Counted from the stretch's first letter, positions 1-9,145 are shown. The stretch is DNA of 11,354 nucleotides from JAEZJZ01 sp964450265 (GCA_964450265.1 CAYVCY010000063.1:1-11354), one strand, 5' to 3'. The notes: generated by a model from the letters alone, not told the origin. Numbers and translations: made by a program.

Positions 1-1270
1 CGTTCGCCTGGGGCAAGATCACCCGCCTGAACCCTAGTTTGACCGCTTCGTTGATGCGACTTTCAGCCCGACTGACCGCTCTCACTTCCCCGGTCAATCC
101 TACCTCGCCCAAGACCAGGTCTAACGGCCCGGTAACTCGGTCGCGAAAACTGGAGGCTATCGCGATGGCCATACCCAAGTCCGCCGCCGGATCAGGTATT
201 CTCACCCCTCCTACTGCGTTGACATATGTATCTTGATACTGCAGCTGCATGCCTAGTCTCTTTTCGAGCACAGCTAGGATCATCGCCACCCGGTTGCCAT
301 CCACTCCGGATGTCATCCGCCTAGGAGTGGCCAAGCTGGTGCTGGCCAACAAGGCCTGCACCTCCACCAAGACGGGCCGGGTACCCTCCATGGCCGCTAC
401 CACCACTGAACCGGCCACACCTACCGGGCGCTCACCTAGGAACAGCTGGGAAGGATTGGCCACTTCCCTCAGCCCCGATTCACCCATCTGAAAGACGCCG
501 ATCTCGTTGGTAGAACCGAAGCGGTTCTTTACAGCCCGCAAGATGCGAAACGATTGATGACGCTCGCCCTCAAAATGCAGCACCGCATCCACCATGTGTT
601 CCAACACCTTAGGCCCCGCAATAGAGCCCTCCTTGGTGACATGGCCAACTAAGAACACGGCGGCACCGGATTCCTTGGCATGCCGAATCAGCTTGTTGGC
701 ACATTCCCGAACCTGGCTGACGGTACCAGGTGCAGAGGTGAGGGCGGCATCGTTCATCGTCTGAATGGAATCGATAATCGCAATTACCGGTTTGACCGAG
801 TGCAGGTGATCGATAATAGTTGCTGCGTCAGTTTCCGCCGCCAAGAACAGCGGCCCTGAGCCGACTCTCAGCCTTTCCGCGCGCATTCTTGTCTGCTCCA
901 CCGATTCTTCTCCGGACACATAGAGCACGGGGACCCCAGCTGCCGCCATATTGCCTGCCAGCTGCATCAGCAAGGTGGACTTACCGATACCAGGGTCGCC
1001 ACCAACCAGCACCACCTCGCCGGAGACGATGCCAGACCCGAGCACCCGATCCAGTTCGACGATGCCGGTGGACCGACGGGCCACCTGAGTGCTTCGCACA
1101 TCCTGCAGTCTCACCGGGGGGTTCCTCCTGCCAGCGGCAGCCGGGGCAGCCGCCCGCTGCATCGTCTCCTCCTGCAGGGTGCCCCATTCGCTACACTCCG
1201 GGCAGCGCCCCAGCCACTTAGGGGTCTCGTACCCGCACGCCTGACAAACAAACTTGCTTCTGGCCTTCAT
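1..1270 (-). CDS. radA: DNA repair protein RadA (Sms), C-terminus cut by window edge
   Basis: RadA is a RecA-like ATPase that promotes branch migration and processing of recombination intermediates. The 423 codons visible read without interruption from the ATG at 1270 to the left edge; the family is usually about 450-460 aa, so roughly 30 residues are missing. Seen in order: an N-terminal zinc finger with C9, C12, C23 and C26; Walker A GDPGIGKST at residues 91-99; a Walker B-like strand VIAIID ending at D167; the RadA-specific KNRFG motif at 248-252; and the start of the Lon-protease-like domain (DPAADLGMA, then GEVGLTGEVR). A GGGAGGTGA ribosome site sits 4 bases before the ATG. It is the last visible gene of the ctsR-mcsA-mcsB-clpC-radA cluster, as in Bacillus, where disA usually follows. 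A 172-base gap and an extended -10 just upstream suggest it can also be transcribed on its own. The identification is firm. Confidence 0.97.
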   Translation of the reverse strand, partial: MKARSKFVCQACGYETPKWLGRCPECSEWGTLQEETMQRAAAPAAAGRRNPPVRLQDVRSTQVARRSTGIVELDRVLGSGIVSGEVVLVGGDPGIGKSTLLMQLAGNMAAAGVPVLYVSGEESVEQTRMRAERLRVGSGPLFLAAETDAATIIDHLHSVKPVIAIIDSIQTMNDAALTSAPGTVSQVRECANKLIRHAKESGAAVFLVGHVTKEGSIAGPKVLEHMVDAVLHFEGERHQSFRILRAVKNRFGSTNEIGVFQMGESGLREVANPSQLFLGERPVGVAGSVVVAAMEGTRPVLVEVQALLASTSLATPRRMTSGVDGNRVAMILAVLEKRLGMQLQYQDTYVNAVGGVRIPDPAADLGMAIAIASSFRDRVTGPLDLVLGEVGLTGEVRAVSRAESRINEAVKLGFRRVILPQAN

Positions 1271-1290
1271 CCGCTCACCTCCCTCAGATA

Positions 1291-1299
1291 ATTATATCA
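1291..1299 (-). promoter_or_regulatory. candidate extended -10 promoter for radA
   Basis: On the minus strand the sequence TGATATAAT combines a perfect TATAAT with an upstream TG one base away, the extended -10 pattern of sigma-A promoters. I see no good -35 hexamer at 16-18 bases. Transcription would start about 7 bases on, near 1284, giving a very short leader that begins at the radA ribosome binding site. The call is based on sequence pattern only. Confidence 0.5.
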
Positions 1300-1400
1300 T
1301 TAATCCTCTTTGCCCCCGCGACTCGAGAATGAACAGTGGGACTGGGGGACTGGCCCGCGGCACTTCTCCCAAAAGGGTGAGAGGGGCGCAAGAAGGCGCG

Positions 1401-1429
1401 AAGCGCGGCGGGAAAATTCCGCCGCGCTT
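1401..1429 (-). terminator. strong hairpin after clpC, without a T-run
   Basis: An 11-bp perfect GC-rich stem (1401-1411 with 1419-1429) and a 7-base loop lie 13 bases after the clpC stop codon. On the minus strand the stem is followed by CGCGCCTTCTTG rather than a run of T, so it is not a canonical intrinsic terminator. It may cause partial or factor-dependent termination between clpC and radA, or protect the 3' end of the clpC message. Confidence 0.45.
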
Positions 1430-1442
1430 GCTTACCAAAGGC

Positions 1443-3974
1443 TTATTCCTGATCTGAATCCTGTTCTTGATCCAGTGATCGATCCTCATTCTCTGGCGAT
1501 GTTGTCTTCAACTCGGGCTGCCCTTTGGCAAAGGTCAGCTTGCCTTCGCTGGCATCGATCACGATCAGATCGCCATCCTGGAATTCGTTGGCCAGCATCC
1601 GCTCGGACAACTCATCCTCCACCCGCCGTTGAATGGCGCGGCGCAGAGGACGGGCACCGTAGGTTGGGTCGTAGCCCTCGTCTGCCAACAGATCCTTGGC
1701 CGCTTCTCGGAAGGAGATCGCCAAACCGTAATCCTGAAGGCGCTTGGACAACTGGTCCACCATCAGATCCACGATACGACGAATTTCGGCTCTAGTCAGT
1801 TGATGGAACACGATCACTTCGTCGATACGGTTGAGAAACTCCGGCCGGAAGCTGCGCTTCAACTGATCGGTGACCCGCTGCTTCATTCGCTCGTACTGGT
1901 CGAGGCCGGCTTGATCGCTGTCTCCGGTCTCGAAGCCTAAGCCGCCGCCTTTGCGAATGGTTTCGGCACCGACGTTCGAGGTCATGATCAGCACCACATT
2001 GCGGAAGTCAACAGTACGGCCTTTCCCATCGGTCAGCCGCCCGTCCTCCAGCACCTGCAGCAACACGTTGAACACTTCTGGATGGGCTTTTTCTACCTCA
2101 TCCAGCAGAACCACCGAATAGGGCTTGCGGCGCACGGCTTCTGTCAGCTGGCCGCCTTCTTCGTAGCCCACATATCCCGGAGGGGCGCCCACCAAACGGG
2201 ACACGGCGTGACGCTCCATGTATTCGGACATGTCGACGCGTACCATGGCATCCTCGTCCCCGAACAGCGCCTCCGCTAGAGCTCGCCCTAGCTCGGTCTT
2301 GCCGACACCGGTCGGCCCCAAGAAGATGAACGATCCGACCGGCCGCTTGGGATCCTTCAAGCCAGCTCGCGCCCGACGCACCGCCCGAGCGACAGCTCGC
2401 ACCGCTTCATCCTGACCGATCACCCGCTGATGCAAAATTTCTTCCAGCTTCAGCAGTCGGTCAGCTTCTTCCTCGGCCAGCTTCTTCACCGGGACTCCCG
2501 TCCAGCTAGAGACGATATAGGCGATATCATCCTCCCCAACCGCTGCTTCGTCCGTAATCTGCTGCTTCTCCCAGTCGGCTCGCTTCTGCTCCAACTCGGA
2601 CTGCAGCTCACGCTCTTCATCCCGCAGCTTGGCTGCCTTCTCAAAATCCTCCGCGCGCTTGGCTGCTTCCTTCTGCTGCTGCACCAAGGCCAAGCGCTCT
2701 TCCATGTCCTTCAGGTTAGGAGGAGCGGTATGAGCTTGCAGACGCACCCGACTGGCCGCCTCGTCGATCAGGTCTATTGCCTTATCGGGCAAGAACCGGT
2801 CGCTGATGTAGCGGTCCGAGAGCTTCACCGCCGCCTCCAAAGCTACATCAGTGATCTTCACCCGGTGATGTGCCTCATAGCGATCCCGTAGCCCTTTGAG
2901 GATCTCCAACGCTTCTTCAGCCGTCGGCTCCGACACCATCACTGGCTGGAAACGACGCTCTAGCGCCGGGTCCTTTTCCACATGCTTGCGAAACTCATCC
3001 AAAGTAGTCGCGCCAATACATTGCAGTTCTCCTCTGGCCAACGCCGGCTTGAGGATGTTCGATGCGTCGATAGCCCCCTCGGCACCGCCGGCACCGATCA
3101 GGGTGTGCAGTTCGTCGATGAAGATGATCACGTTCCCGGCCTGTTGGATCTCCTCGATCACCTTCTTCAAACGCTCCTCAAACTCTCCTCGGTACTTAGT
3201 CCCGGCCACTATCGAGGCCAGATCTAAGGCCATCACCCGCTTATGCATCAGGGTATCCGGCACCTGACCGGCATAAATGCGCTGGGCCAAACCCTCGGCG
3301 ATGGCCGTCTTACCGACTCCTGGCTCACCGATCAGTATAGGGTTGTTCTTGGTGCGTCGGCTGAGAATCTGCACCACCCGCTCGATCTCCTTGCTGCGTC
3401 CGATCACCGGATCCAGCTTGTTCTGCTCTGCCATCTGGGTCAGATCGCGCCCAAAGGAATCTAGCGTAGGAGTAGAACTCGAACCGCGTTGTGGAGATTT
3501 TCCACCCCCGCCAACCTGGCCCCTGCCTGACTTAGGCCTGTTGTTGCCGCCGCCAGCGCTGCCGCTGAGTGCTTCACGCACCTTATCTAAGTTCAGCCCT
3601 AGGCTCTCCATCACCTTAGCCGCAACCCCGGTACCCTCTCGCAACAATCCCAGAAATAGGTGCTCAGTGTCGATGGCTGGGAACCCATGCACCCGAGCCT
3701 CGTAGAGTGCTATCTCCAGCACTTTCTTCACTCGGGCTGAGTAGCCCTTCACATCGCTGCCGGCCTCTCCTGTGCCGACCAGAGATTCAATGGCCTCGCT
3801 TACCTGTTCCTGTTTTAGCCCCAGGGCAGAGAACACTCTGGTCGCAAGCTCGTCATCCGATTTCATCAATCCCAACAGCAGGTGTTCTGTACCGACCACC
3901 TGGTGCCCTAGGCGTCGAGCCTCCTGTTCTGCGGCGACCATCACCTGCTGAGCTTTTGGTGTTAATGGAAACAT
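1443..3974 (-). CDS. clpC: ATP-dependent Clp protease ATP-binding subunit ClpC
   Basis: ClpC is a cytosolic Hsp100 AAA+ unfoldase that feeds substrates, including proteins marked with phosphoarginine by McsB, into the ClpP protease. The 843-aa protein is of normal family length or slightly longer. Seen in order: two N-domain repeats (about 3-140), a Gly/Ser-rich linker (about 138-170), AAA-1 with Walker A GEPGVGKT at 216-223, Walker B IIFIDE at 283-288 and pore loop KYRG at 260-263, a coiled-coil middle (UVR-like) domain around 425-470, AAA-2 with Walker A GPTGVGKT at 553-560, pore loop GYVGY at 600-604 and Walker B VVLLDE at 621-626, a ClpP-docking LGF loop at 679-681, and sensor-2 GARPLRR at 773-779. 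The C-tail (822-843) is acidic. The ATG at 3974 has AGGAGGG 6 bases upstream and lies 19 bases after the mcsB stop, so it is in the same operon. The middle domain and LGF loop favour ClpC over ClpB, which does not bind ClpP. Confidence 0.98.
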   Translation of the reverse strand: MFPLTPKAQQVMVAAEQEARRLGHQVVGTEHLLLGLMKSDDELATRVFSALGLKQEQVSEAIESLVGTGEAGSDVKGYSARVKKVLEIALYEARVHGFPAIDTEHLFLGLLREGTGVAAKVMESLGLNLDKVREALSGSAGGGNNRPKSGRGQVGGGGKSPQRGSSSTPTLDSFGRDLTQMAEQNKLDPVIGRSKEIERVVQILSRRTKNNPILIGEPGVGKTAIAEGLAQRIYAGQVPDTLMHKRVMALDLASIVAGTKYRGEFEERLKKVIEEIQQAGNVIIFIDELHTLIGAGGAEGAIDASNILKPALARGELQCIGATTLDEFRKHVEKDPALERRFQPVMVSEPTAEEALEILKGLRDRYEAHHRVKITDVALEAAVKLSDRYISDRFLPDKAIDLIDEAASRVRLQAHTAPPNLKDMEERLALVQQQKEAAKRAEDFEKAAKLRDEERELQSELEQKRADWEKQQITDEAAVGEDDIAYIVSSWTGVPVKKLAEEEADRLLKLEEILHQRVIGQDEAVRAVARAVRRARAGLKDPKRPVGSFIFLGPTGVGKTELGRALAEALFGDEDAMVRVDMSEYMERHAVSRLVGAPPGYVGYEEGGQLTEAVRRKPYSVVLLDEVEKAHPEVFNVLLQVLEDGRLTDGKGRTVDFRNVVLIMTSNVGAETIRKGGGLGFETGDSDQAGLDQYERMKQRVTDQLKRSFRPEFLNRIDEVIVFHQLTRAEIRRIVDLMVDQLSKRLQDYGLAISFREAAKDLLADEGYDPTYGARPLRRAIQRRVEDELSERMLANEFQDGDLIVIDASEGKLTFAKGQPELKTTSPENEDRSLDQEQDSDQE

Positions 3975-3993
3975 CTATATCCCTCCTAAGTTT

Positions 3994-5076
3994 TCAGTCT
4001 GTATCATTCAAACTGGGCGCCAGCCTGCGCCGCACCACTTCTGCCCGTTTCTGATCGCGCACTCCCTCGCTCATCCGTTCGCCGGCTGCCCGCTCCAACA
4101 TGGCAGGTTGAATCAAGACCAGCAACTCATTCAACAGTTTAGTCCTCAGCCCAGGGATGATGCCTAAGCTGGCTCCTAACCGCACCTCAGACAAGAGGCC
4201 GATCGCTTCCTTAGAGGTCAGCTGACGGGCGTTAGTGAGAATACCGTAGGCGCGGCAAACCTTATCCTCCAAGGCAAGGCGGCTGTTCTGCTGCAGAGCC
4301 CTGCGGCTAGCCCGCTCCTGCTCCACGATCTGCTTGATCACAGCGCTCAAGTTGGAGATGATCTCCTCTTCACTGGGTCCTAAGGTGATCTGATTGGATA
4401 TCTGAAAAATGTTGCCGGATGCTTGGGTACCCTCGCCGTACAGGCCCCTGACTACCAATCCCACTTGAGAAATGGCGGCGAGCACACTGCCGATCTGCTG
4501 AGTGATCACCAGACCGGGCAGATGCATCATCACCGATGCCCGCAGCCCGGTGCCTGCATTAGTGGGACATGCAGTGAGATATCCGTGTTCTTGGCTAAAC
4601 GCATAGTCCAGCTTATCCTCAAGCAAGTCATCCAGGCGGCTGGCCAACTGCCAGCATTCAGCCAACTGGAAACCTGGCAACAAACACTGTATGCGCAGGT
4701 GATCCTCTTCATTGATCATCACGCTCAAAGCCTCGTCATCCCGCACAATCACCGCCGTGCCGATGTTCTTGCTCCTGGCCAGGTCGGGGCTGATCAGGTG
4801 TTTCTCCACCAGCACTTGGCGATCGACGGCCGCCACTCGGTCGAGCGGGAGAAACTGCAGGTTGCCCGCATGGCCTTTCCCTGAGCCGAGAGTGACAAAA
4901 TCCTCGAGCTGACGCAGCATCTCATTTGCGCTCTGTTCAGTCTGCAGCTGGGGGAAAGGATATGCCTGCAGGTTGCGCGCTAGCCGCACCCGGCTGCTCA
5001 ACACCACATCCTGTAAGGCGCCTTCCCCTTGAACCCACTTGGTAGCTAATTGAGAGAATAGTCGATCGCCCGGCAT
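3994..5076 (-). CDS. mcsB: protein-arginine kinase McsB
   Basis: McsB belongs to the ATP:guanido phosphotransferase fold but phosphorylates arginine residues in proteins. The phosphoarginine marks substrates for ClpC-ClpP, and McsB with McsA also inactivates the CtsR repressor. The 360-aa length is typical. Visible motifs: SSRVRLARN at 27-35 (nucleotide-binding arginines), NEEDHLRIQ at 122-130 carrying a conserved acidic catalytic site, CPTNAGTG at 170-177, and GEGT at 214-217 followed by the kinase-family ISNQ motif. The C-terminal RDQKRA at 340-345 matches the RDxxRA phosphoarginine-sensing motif of true McsB, which distinguishes it from creatine or arginine kinases. The ATG at 5076 shares one base with the mcsA stop (TAATG), with GAGGTGA in the end of mcsA as ribosome site, pointing to translational coupling of the two partners. 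Confidence 0.97.
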   Translation of the reverse strand: MPGDRLFSQLATKWVQGEGALQDVVLSSRVRLARNLQAYPFPQLQTEQSANEMLRQLEDFVTLGSGKGHAGNLQFLPLDRVAAVDRQVLVEKHLISPDLARSKNIGTAVIVRDDEALSVMINEEDHLRIQCLLPGFQLAECWQLASRLDDLLEDKLDYAFSQEHGYLTACPTNAGTGLRASVMMHLPGLVITQQIGSVLAAISQVGLVVRGLYGEGTQASGNIFQISNQITLGPSEEEIISNLSAVIKQIVEQERASRRALQQNSRLALEDKVCRAYGILTNARQLTSKEAIGLLSEVRLGASLGIIPGLRTKLLNELLVLIQPAMLERAAGERMSEGVRDQKRAEVVRRRLAPSLNDTD

Positions 5077-5624
5077 TAGAGGTCACCTCCCTCGTCATCC
5101 GGTTGCCCGGCCAATTGCTGCCTCAGCTGCTTAATCTGATCCCGCAGAGCGGCAGCCTGCTCATAATCCTCCCGCTCCACAGCCTGCTCCAGCTGGGACG
5201 AAAGCTGCCGGATGGATTGCTCCAACTTGGCCAACCCTCCGGTGCGCTCGGGCACCTTGCCGGAGTGGCTGGAGCTGCCGTGAATGCGTCGAAACAGCGG
5301 TTCCAGCTGTTTATCAAAAGCTAAGTAGCAGTCGCTGCAGCCAAGCCTCCCGGTGCGGCCAAATTCACTATAGGTCTGCCCACAAGTAGGGCACTGAGCG
5401 CTCCCGCGACTGCCGGCTGTGCCTGGCTTTTGGTGGGCCTCCATATCCAACAGTCCGGCCAACAGATTATGAATGGAGAAACCGGGATCAAACCCAAAGG
5501 ACAGATCTAGCTCGCCGCCTTCATGGGCGCATTGCTCGCAGAGATGGTATTCCGTCTTCTGCCCGTTGACCACCTTGGTGTAATGAACGGTGGCCGCCTT
5601 CTCCTGACATCGCTGACAAATCAT
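5076..5624 (-). CDS. mcsA: McsA, zinc-binding activator of McsB
   Basis: McsA binds and stimulates the McsB arginine kinase and helps relieve CtsR repression under heat and redox stress. The 182-aa protein has two treble-clef-like zinc modules, with cysteines at C3, C6, C29, C32 and at C78, C81, C96, C99, then a C-terminal UVR motif (about 135-170, including EDYEQAAALRDQIKQL) of the kind shared with UvrB, UvrC and ClpC. Two adjacent ATG codons (5627 and 5624) could start it. The second is preferred because it lies 7 bases after GGGGGAG, rather than 4, and gives MICQRC, the usual family N-terminus. A longer open frame to 5879 overlaps ctsR in another frame and is not used. It begins 32 bases after the ctsR stop and overlaps mcsB by one base. 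Confidence 0.95.
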   Translation of the reverse strand: MICQRCQEKAATVHYTKVVNGQKTEYHLCEQCAHEGGELDLSFGFDPGFSIHNLLAGLLDMEAHQKPGTAGSRGSAQCPTCGQTYSEFGRTGRLGCSDCYLAFDKQLEPLFRRIHGSSSHSGKVPERTGGLAKLEQSIRQLSSQLEQAVEREDYEQAAALRDQIKQLRQQLAGQPDDEGGDL

Positions 5625-5656
5625 CATTGTACTCCCCCTTCCCACTATCACACTAG

Positions 5657-6118
5657 CTATTCTCCCCGACGTAGAACCAAAAGCATCGCCTGCAAGATAT
5701 TTGCCCGCAAAGAATCCCGCCATGGCAGCCCGACCGCCAAAACATCCCGCTGTAGTACTGCGGTCATCAGTGCCGCTTCGCGGCGGCTGATCAGTTTTTC
5801 TCTCAGTAGCCTGGACACGATTGCCTCTGCCTTGTTCTGGTCGATGTTCTCTCCGACAGACTGGCTGAGCTGGTGCCAATCCTGGTTAGCATCAAAATCC
5901 AACAGCGTGATGCGCACAAAACCGCCGCCGCCGCGAAAAGTCTCCACCAAGTAACCGTGTTCCAATAGGAAGCGCGTAGCTAAGACATAGTTTATCTGTG
6001 AAGGCGCACAGGCAAAATGCTCGGCCAATTGGTTTCGCTGCACATCTACGCTGCCCTCTTCGCTGTTCTGCAACAGCTGCTTCAGATATCGTTCGATCAT
6101 ATTCGTGAGATTGGCCAC
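5657..6118 (-). CDS. ctsR: CtsR, repressor of class III heat-shock genes
   Basis: CtsR is a dimeric winged-helix repressor that binds tandem GGTCAAA heptamers at clp promoters and senses heat through a glycine-rich wing. The protein shows the DNA-binding core SQINYVLATRF (40-50) and the wing FRGGGGFVRI (61-70). R62, just before the tetraglycine loop, is the residue reported as phosphorylated by McsB in the Bacillus/Geobacillus protein. A C-terminal helical domain (about 80-150) completes the fold. The GTG at 6118 is chosen as start: AGAGGGG lies 7 bases upstream, the resulting 153 aa matches the family length of about 154, and residue numbering aligns with Bacillus CtsR. An in-frame ATG at 6145 falls inside the CtsR operator, and the extension to 6226 runs through the promoter. 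It is the first gene of the operon and very likely autoregulated. Confidence 0.96.
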   Translation of the reverse strand: MANLTNMIERYLKQLLQNSEEGSVDVQRNQLAEHFACAPSQINYVLATRFLLEHGYLVETFRGGGGFVRITLLDFDANQDWHQLSQSVGENIDQNKAEAIVSRLLREKLISRREAALMTAVLQRDVLAVGLPWRDSLRANILQAMLLVLRRGE

Positions 6119-6136
6119 TTCTGCACCCCTCTTTCG

Positions 6137-6153
6137 CCTGACCATCTTTGACC
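6137..6153 (-). promoter_or_regulatory. CtsR operator at the ctsR promoter
   Basis: On the minus strand GGTCAAAGATGGTCAGG is a direct repeat of the CtsR heptamer (GGTCAAA, then GGTCAGG) with a 3-base spacer. The first half is perfect and the second has one mismatch. It lies just downstream of the -10 box, over the expected transcription start, where binding would block RNA polymerase. This supports autoregulation of the ctsR-mcsA-mcsB-clpC operon. Confidence 0.88.
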
Positions 6154-6161
6154 TTGGTACT

Positions 6162-6189
6162 ATTATATCCCAGCGGCGGGCACAAGCAA
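6162..6189 (-). promoter_or_regulatory. sigma-A-type promoter of the ctsR operon
   Basis: On the minus strand a perfect TATAAT (6167-6162) lies 16 bases after TTGCTT (6189-6184), a partial match to TTGACA. The predicted start site near 6155 leaves a leader of about 37 bases before the GTG of ctsR, and the CtsR box at 6137-6153 covers its beginning. Confidence 0.7.
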
Positions 6190-6267
6190 ACTCCCGTACC
6201 CTGCTATTTTGGCCCGATTTGGGCACAGCTAGTGCGCTAACGCCAAATGTTCCGCGCTAGCTAGCTC

Positions 6268-6284
6268 TTTGACCTTCTTTGACC
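6268..6284. promoter_or_regulatory. second, perfect CtsR operator between ctsR and a divergent small gene
   Basis: GGTCAAAGAAGGTCAAA on the minus strand is a perfect tandem heptamer pair with 3-base spacing, better than the operator nearer ctsR. Its centre is 131 bases upstream of that box and about 110 bases from the predicted ctsR start site. It lies about 100 bases upstream of the divergent 84-aa gene on the plus strand. It may strengthen ctsR repression at a distance, control a second weak upstream ctsR promoter (TTGGTG with TAAGAG at a poor 15-base spacing), or control the divergent gene. Confidence 0.85.
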
Positions 6285-6385
6285 TTTGTTTGCTCTTAGA
6301 ATTGCGTCGCCATCACCAAAAATTGGACACATGGCCGTCAAGGGGAGGGTGGAAGATAGACAAGAGCAGAAAGTGAGGGGTGTGC

Positions 6386-6640
6386 ATGGCCAAACACGAC
6401 AAGAAGCGGAAAAGGGCCACGTCGCAGAATGTGGAGCAGCATTCTGCGCCCATCTATCAGGCCCTCCAACCGGACTGGAATGACACGGAGACATTGCATC
6501 GGCCGCTGATGGCCCGCGGCGATTTCAGCAACGCTTGGGTCCTGTATGATCAGGATGAACTGCCTGCGGAAGTAGAGAGGCCGACGGCGATGATCGATAC
6601 CAGACAACGGCATAGGAATGGCAAGCAAAAAAAGGAGTGA
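6386..6640 (+). CDS. small charged hypothetical protein, divergent from ctsR
   Basis: I do not recognise this 84-aa protein. It begins with a lysine/arginine-rich stretch (KHDKKRKR, residues 3-10), has a more ordinary middle containing RGDFSNAWVLYDQDELP (44-60), and ends in another basic tail (RQRHRNGKQKK). It shows no membrane segment, signal peptide or cysteine. Evidence for a real gene: it fills an otherwise gene-free stretch, codons favour G or C at third positions like its neighbours, and GTGAGGGG lies 5 bases before the ATG. A GTG at 6380 in the same frame would overlap that ribosome site and is less likely. It is the only plus-strand gene supported here. A CtsR box lies upstream, but I found no convincing plus-strand promoter. 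Its stop codon is inside the hairpin that terminates the convergent EF-G-like gene. Confidence 0.5.
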   Translation: MAKHDKKRKRATSQNVEQHSAPIYQALQPDWNDTETLHRPLMARGDFSNAWVLYDQDELPAEVERPTAMIDTRQRHRNGKQKKE

Positions 6641-6658
6641 GGCCAATGGCCTCACTCC
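6624..6658 (-). terminator. intrinsic terminator of the EF-G-like gene
   Basis: A perfect 11-bp stem (6634-6644 with 6648-6658) and a 3-base loop are followed on the minus strand by TTTTTTT (6633-6627) and GCTTGC. The hairpin begins 19 bases after the stop codon of the EF-G-like gene. On the plus strand there is no T-run after the stem, so it should act mainly on minus-strand transcripts. The stem includes the last codon and stop of the plus-strand small gene. Confidence 0.9.
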
Positions 6659-6677
6659 ACTACTGTCTAGTCTGACA

Positions 6678-8750
<2,073 letters not shown>

Positions 8751-8804
8751 CAAATTCTCCTCCTTAGTGGGAAACCGGGGCAAAGCATCGCATCAGTTGA
8801 GGAT

Positions 8805-8830
8805 GGGACTACGTTTCCCACAAACGTCCC
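8805..8830. other. hairpin in the leader of the EF-G-like gene
   Basis: ACGTTT (8811-8816) pairs with AAACGT (8822-8827) around a 5-base loop, and flanking GGG/CCC extend the stem past a 3-base bulge. It lies about 50 bases before the TTG start and about 40 before the ribosome binding site on the minus strand. It has no T-run and so is not an intrinsic terminator. The GGGAC...GTCCC ends resemble the GGGAC motifs seen elsewhere in the window. Confidence 0.45.
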
Positions 8831-8871
8831 TGTTCACCCGCGCGTCGCTGACGGCTTTCCCTGTCTGGTCT

Positions 8872-9042
8872 GCCTACTCGCCCGCAACACTGATAGGTGT
8901 TGCTAGTAGGCACAAACTGATGGTTGCCTTGTAGCCATCACTTCATTGCCCGCAACACTAATAGGTGTTGCTAGTAGGACAAGATGCCGGTTGCTGCGCA
9001 ACTATCACTTCGTTGTCCACAACACTCAAAGATGCTGCTAGT
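8872..9042. repeat. tandem 67-68 base hairpin repeat, about 2.5 copies
   Basis: Unit 1 (8881-8948) and unit 2 (8949-9015) are complete, and unit 3 (9016-9042) is partial and degraded. Each full unit begins CCCGCAACAC-TRATAG-GTGTTGCTAGTAGG, a 7-bp stem with a 6-base loop. It then has a second inverted repeat (TGATGG/CCATCA in unit 1; GTTGC/GCAAC in unit 2) and ends in conserved ATCACTTCRTTGYCC. In unit 1 the outer arms GCCTACT (8872-8878) and AGTAGGC (8905-8911) also pair, giving a long stem. The array occupies most of the 395-base gap between guaB and the EF-G-like gene. The remaining part (9043-9145) shows no clear promoter or terminator. It could be a structured leader or a decayed repeat element. 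Confidence 0.8.
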
Positions 9043-9145
9043 CATTGATCTATTTTCGCCAACCGCGGGCTCTTTCCTGCTAATCAGGCGCAGGGAATTG
9101 CTGTTTGGTGAATAAAGTAATTAGACAGAACAACTGGAGCTGCTG

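Noticed and set aside
5625..5879. N-terminal extension of mcsA to 5879
   Set aside because: It overlaps ctsR in another frame, while the start at 5624 has a good ribosome site and gives the conserved McsA N-terminus.
6119..6226. N-terminal extension of ctsR
   Set aside because: It would translate through the promoter and the CtsR operator, and the GTG at 6118 gives the standard family length.
8805..8830. intrinsic terminator or attenuator before the EF-G-like gene
   Set aside because: The hairpin is not followed by a T-run on either strand, so it is kept only as a hairpin.
8881..9042. possible CRISPR array
   Set aside because: The units follow each other head to tail at 67-68 bases with homologous intervening sequence and internal hairpins. 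There are no unique spacers and no cas genes nearby.
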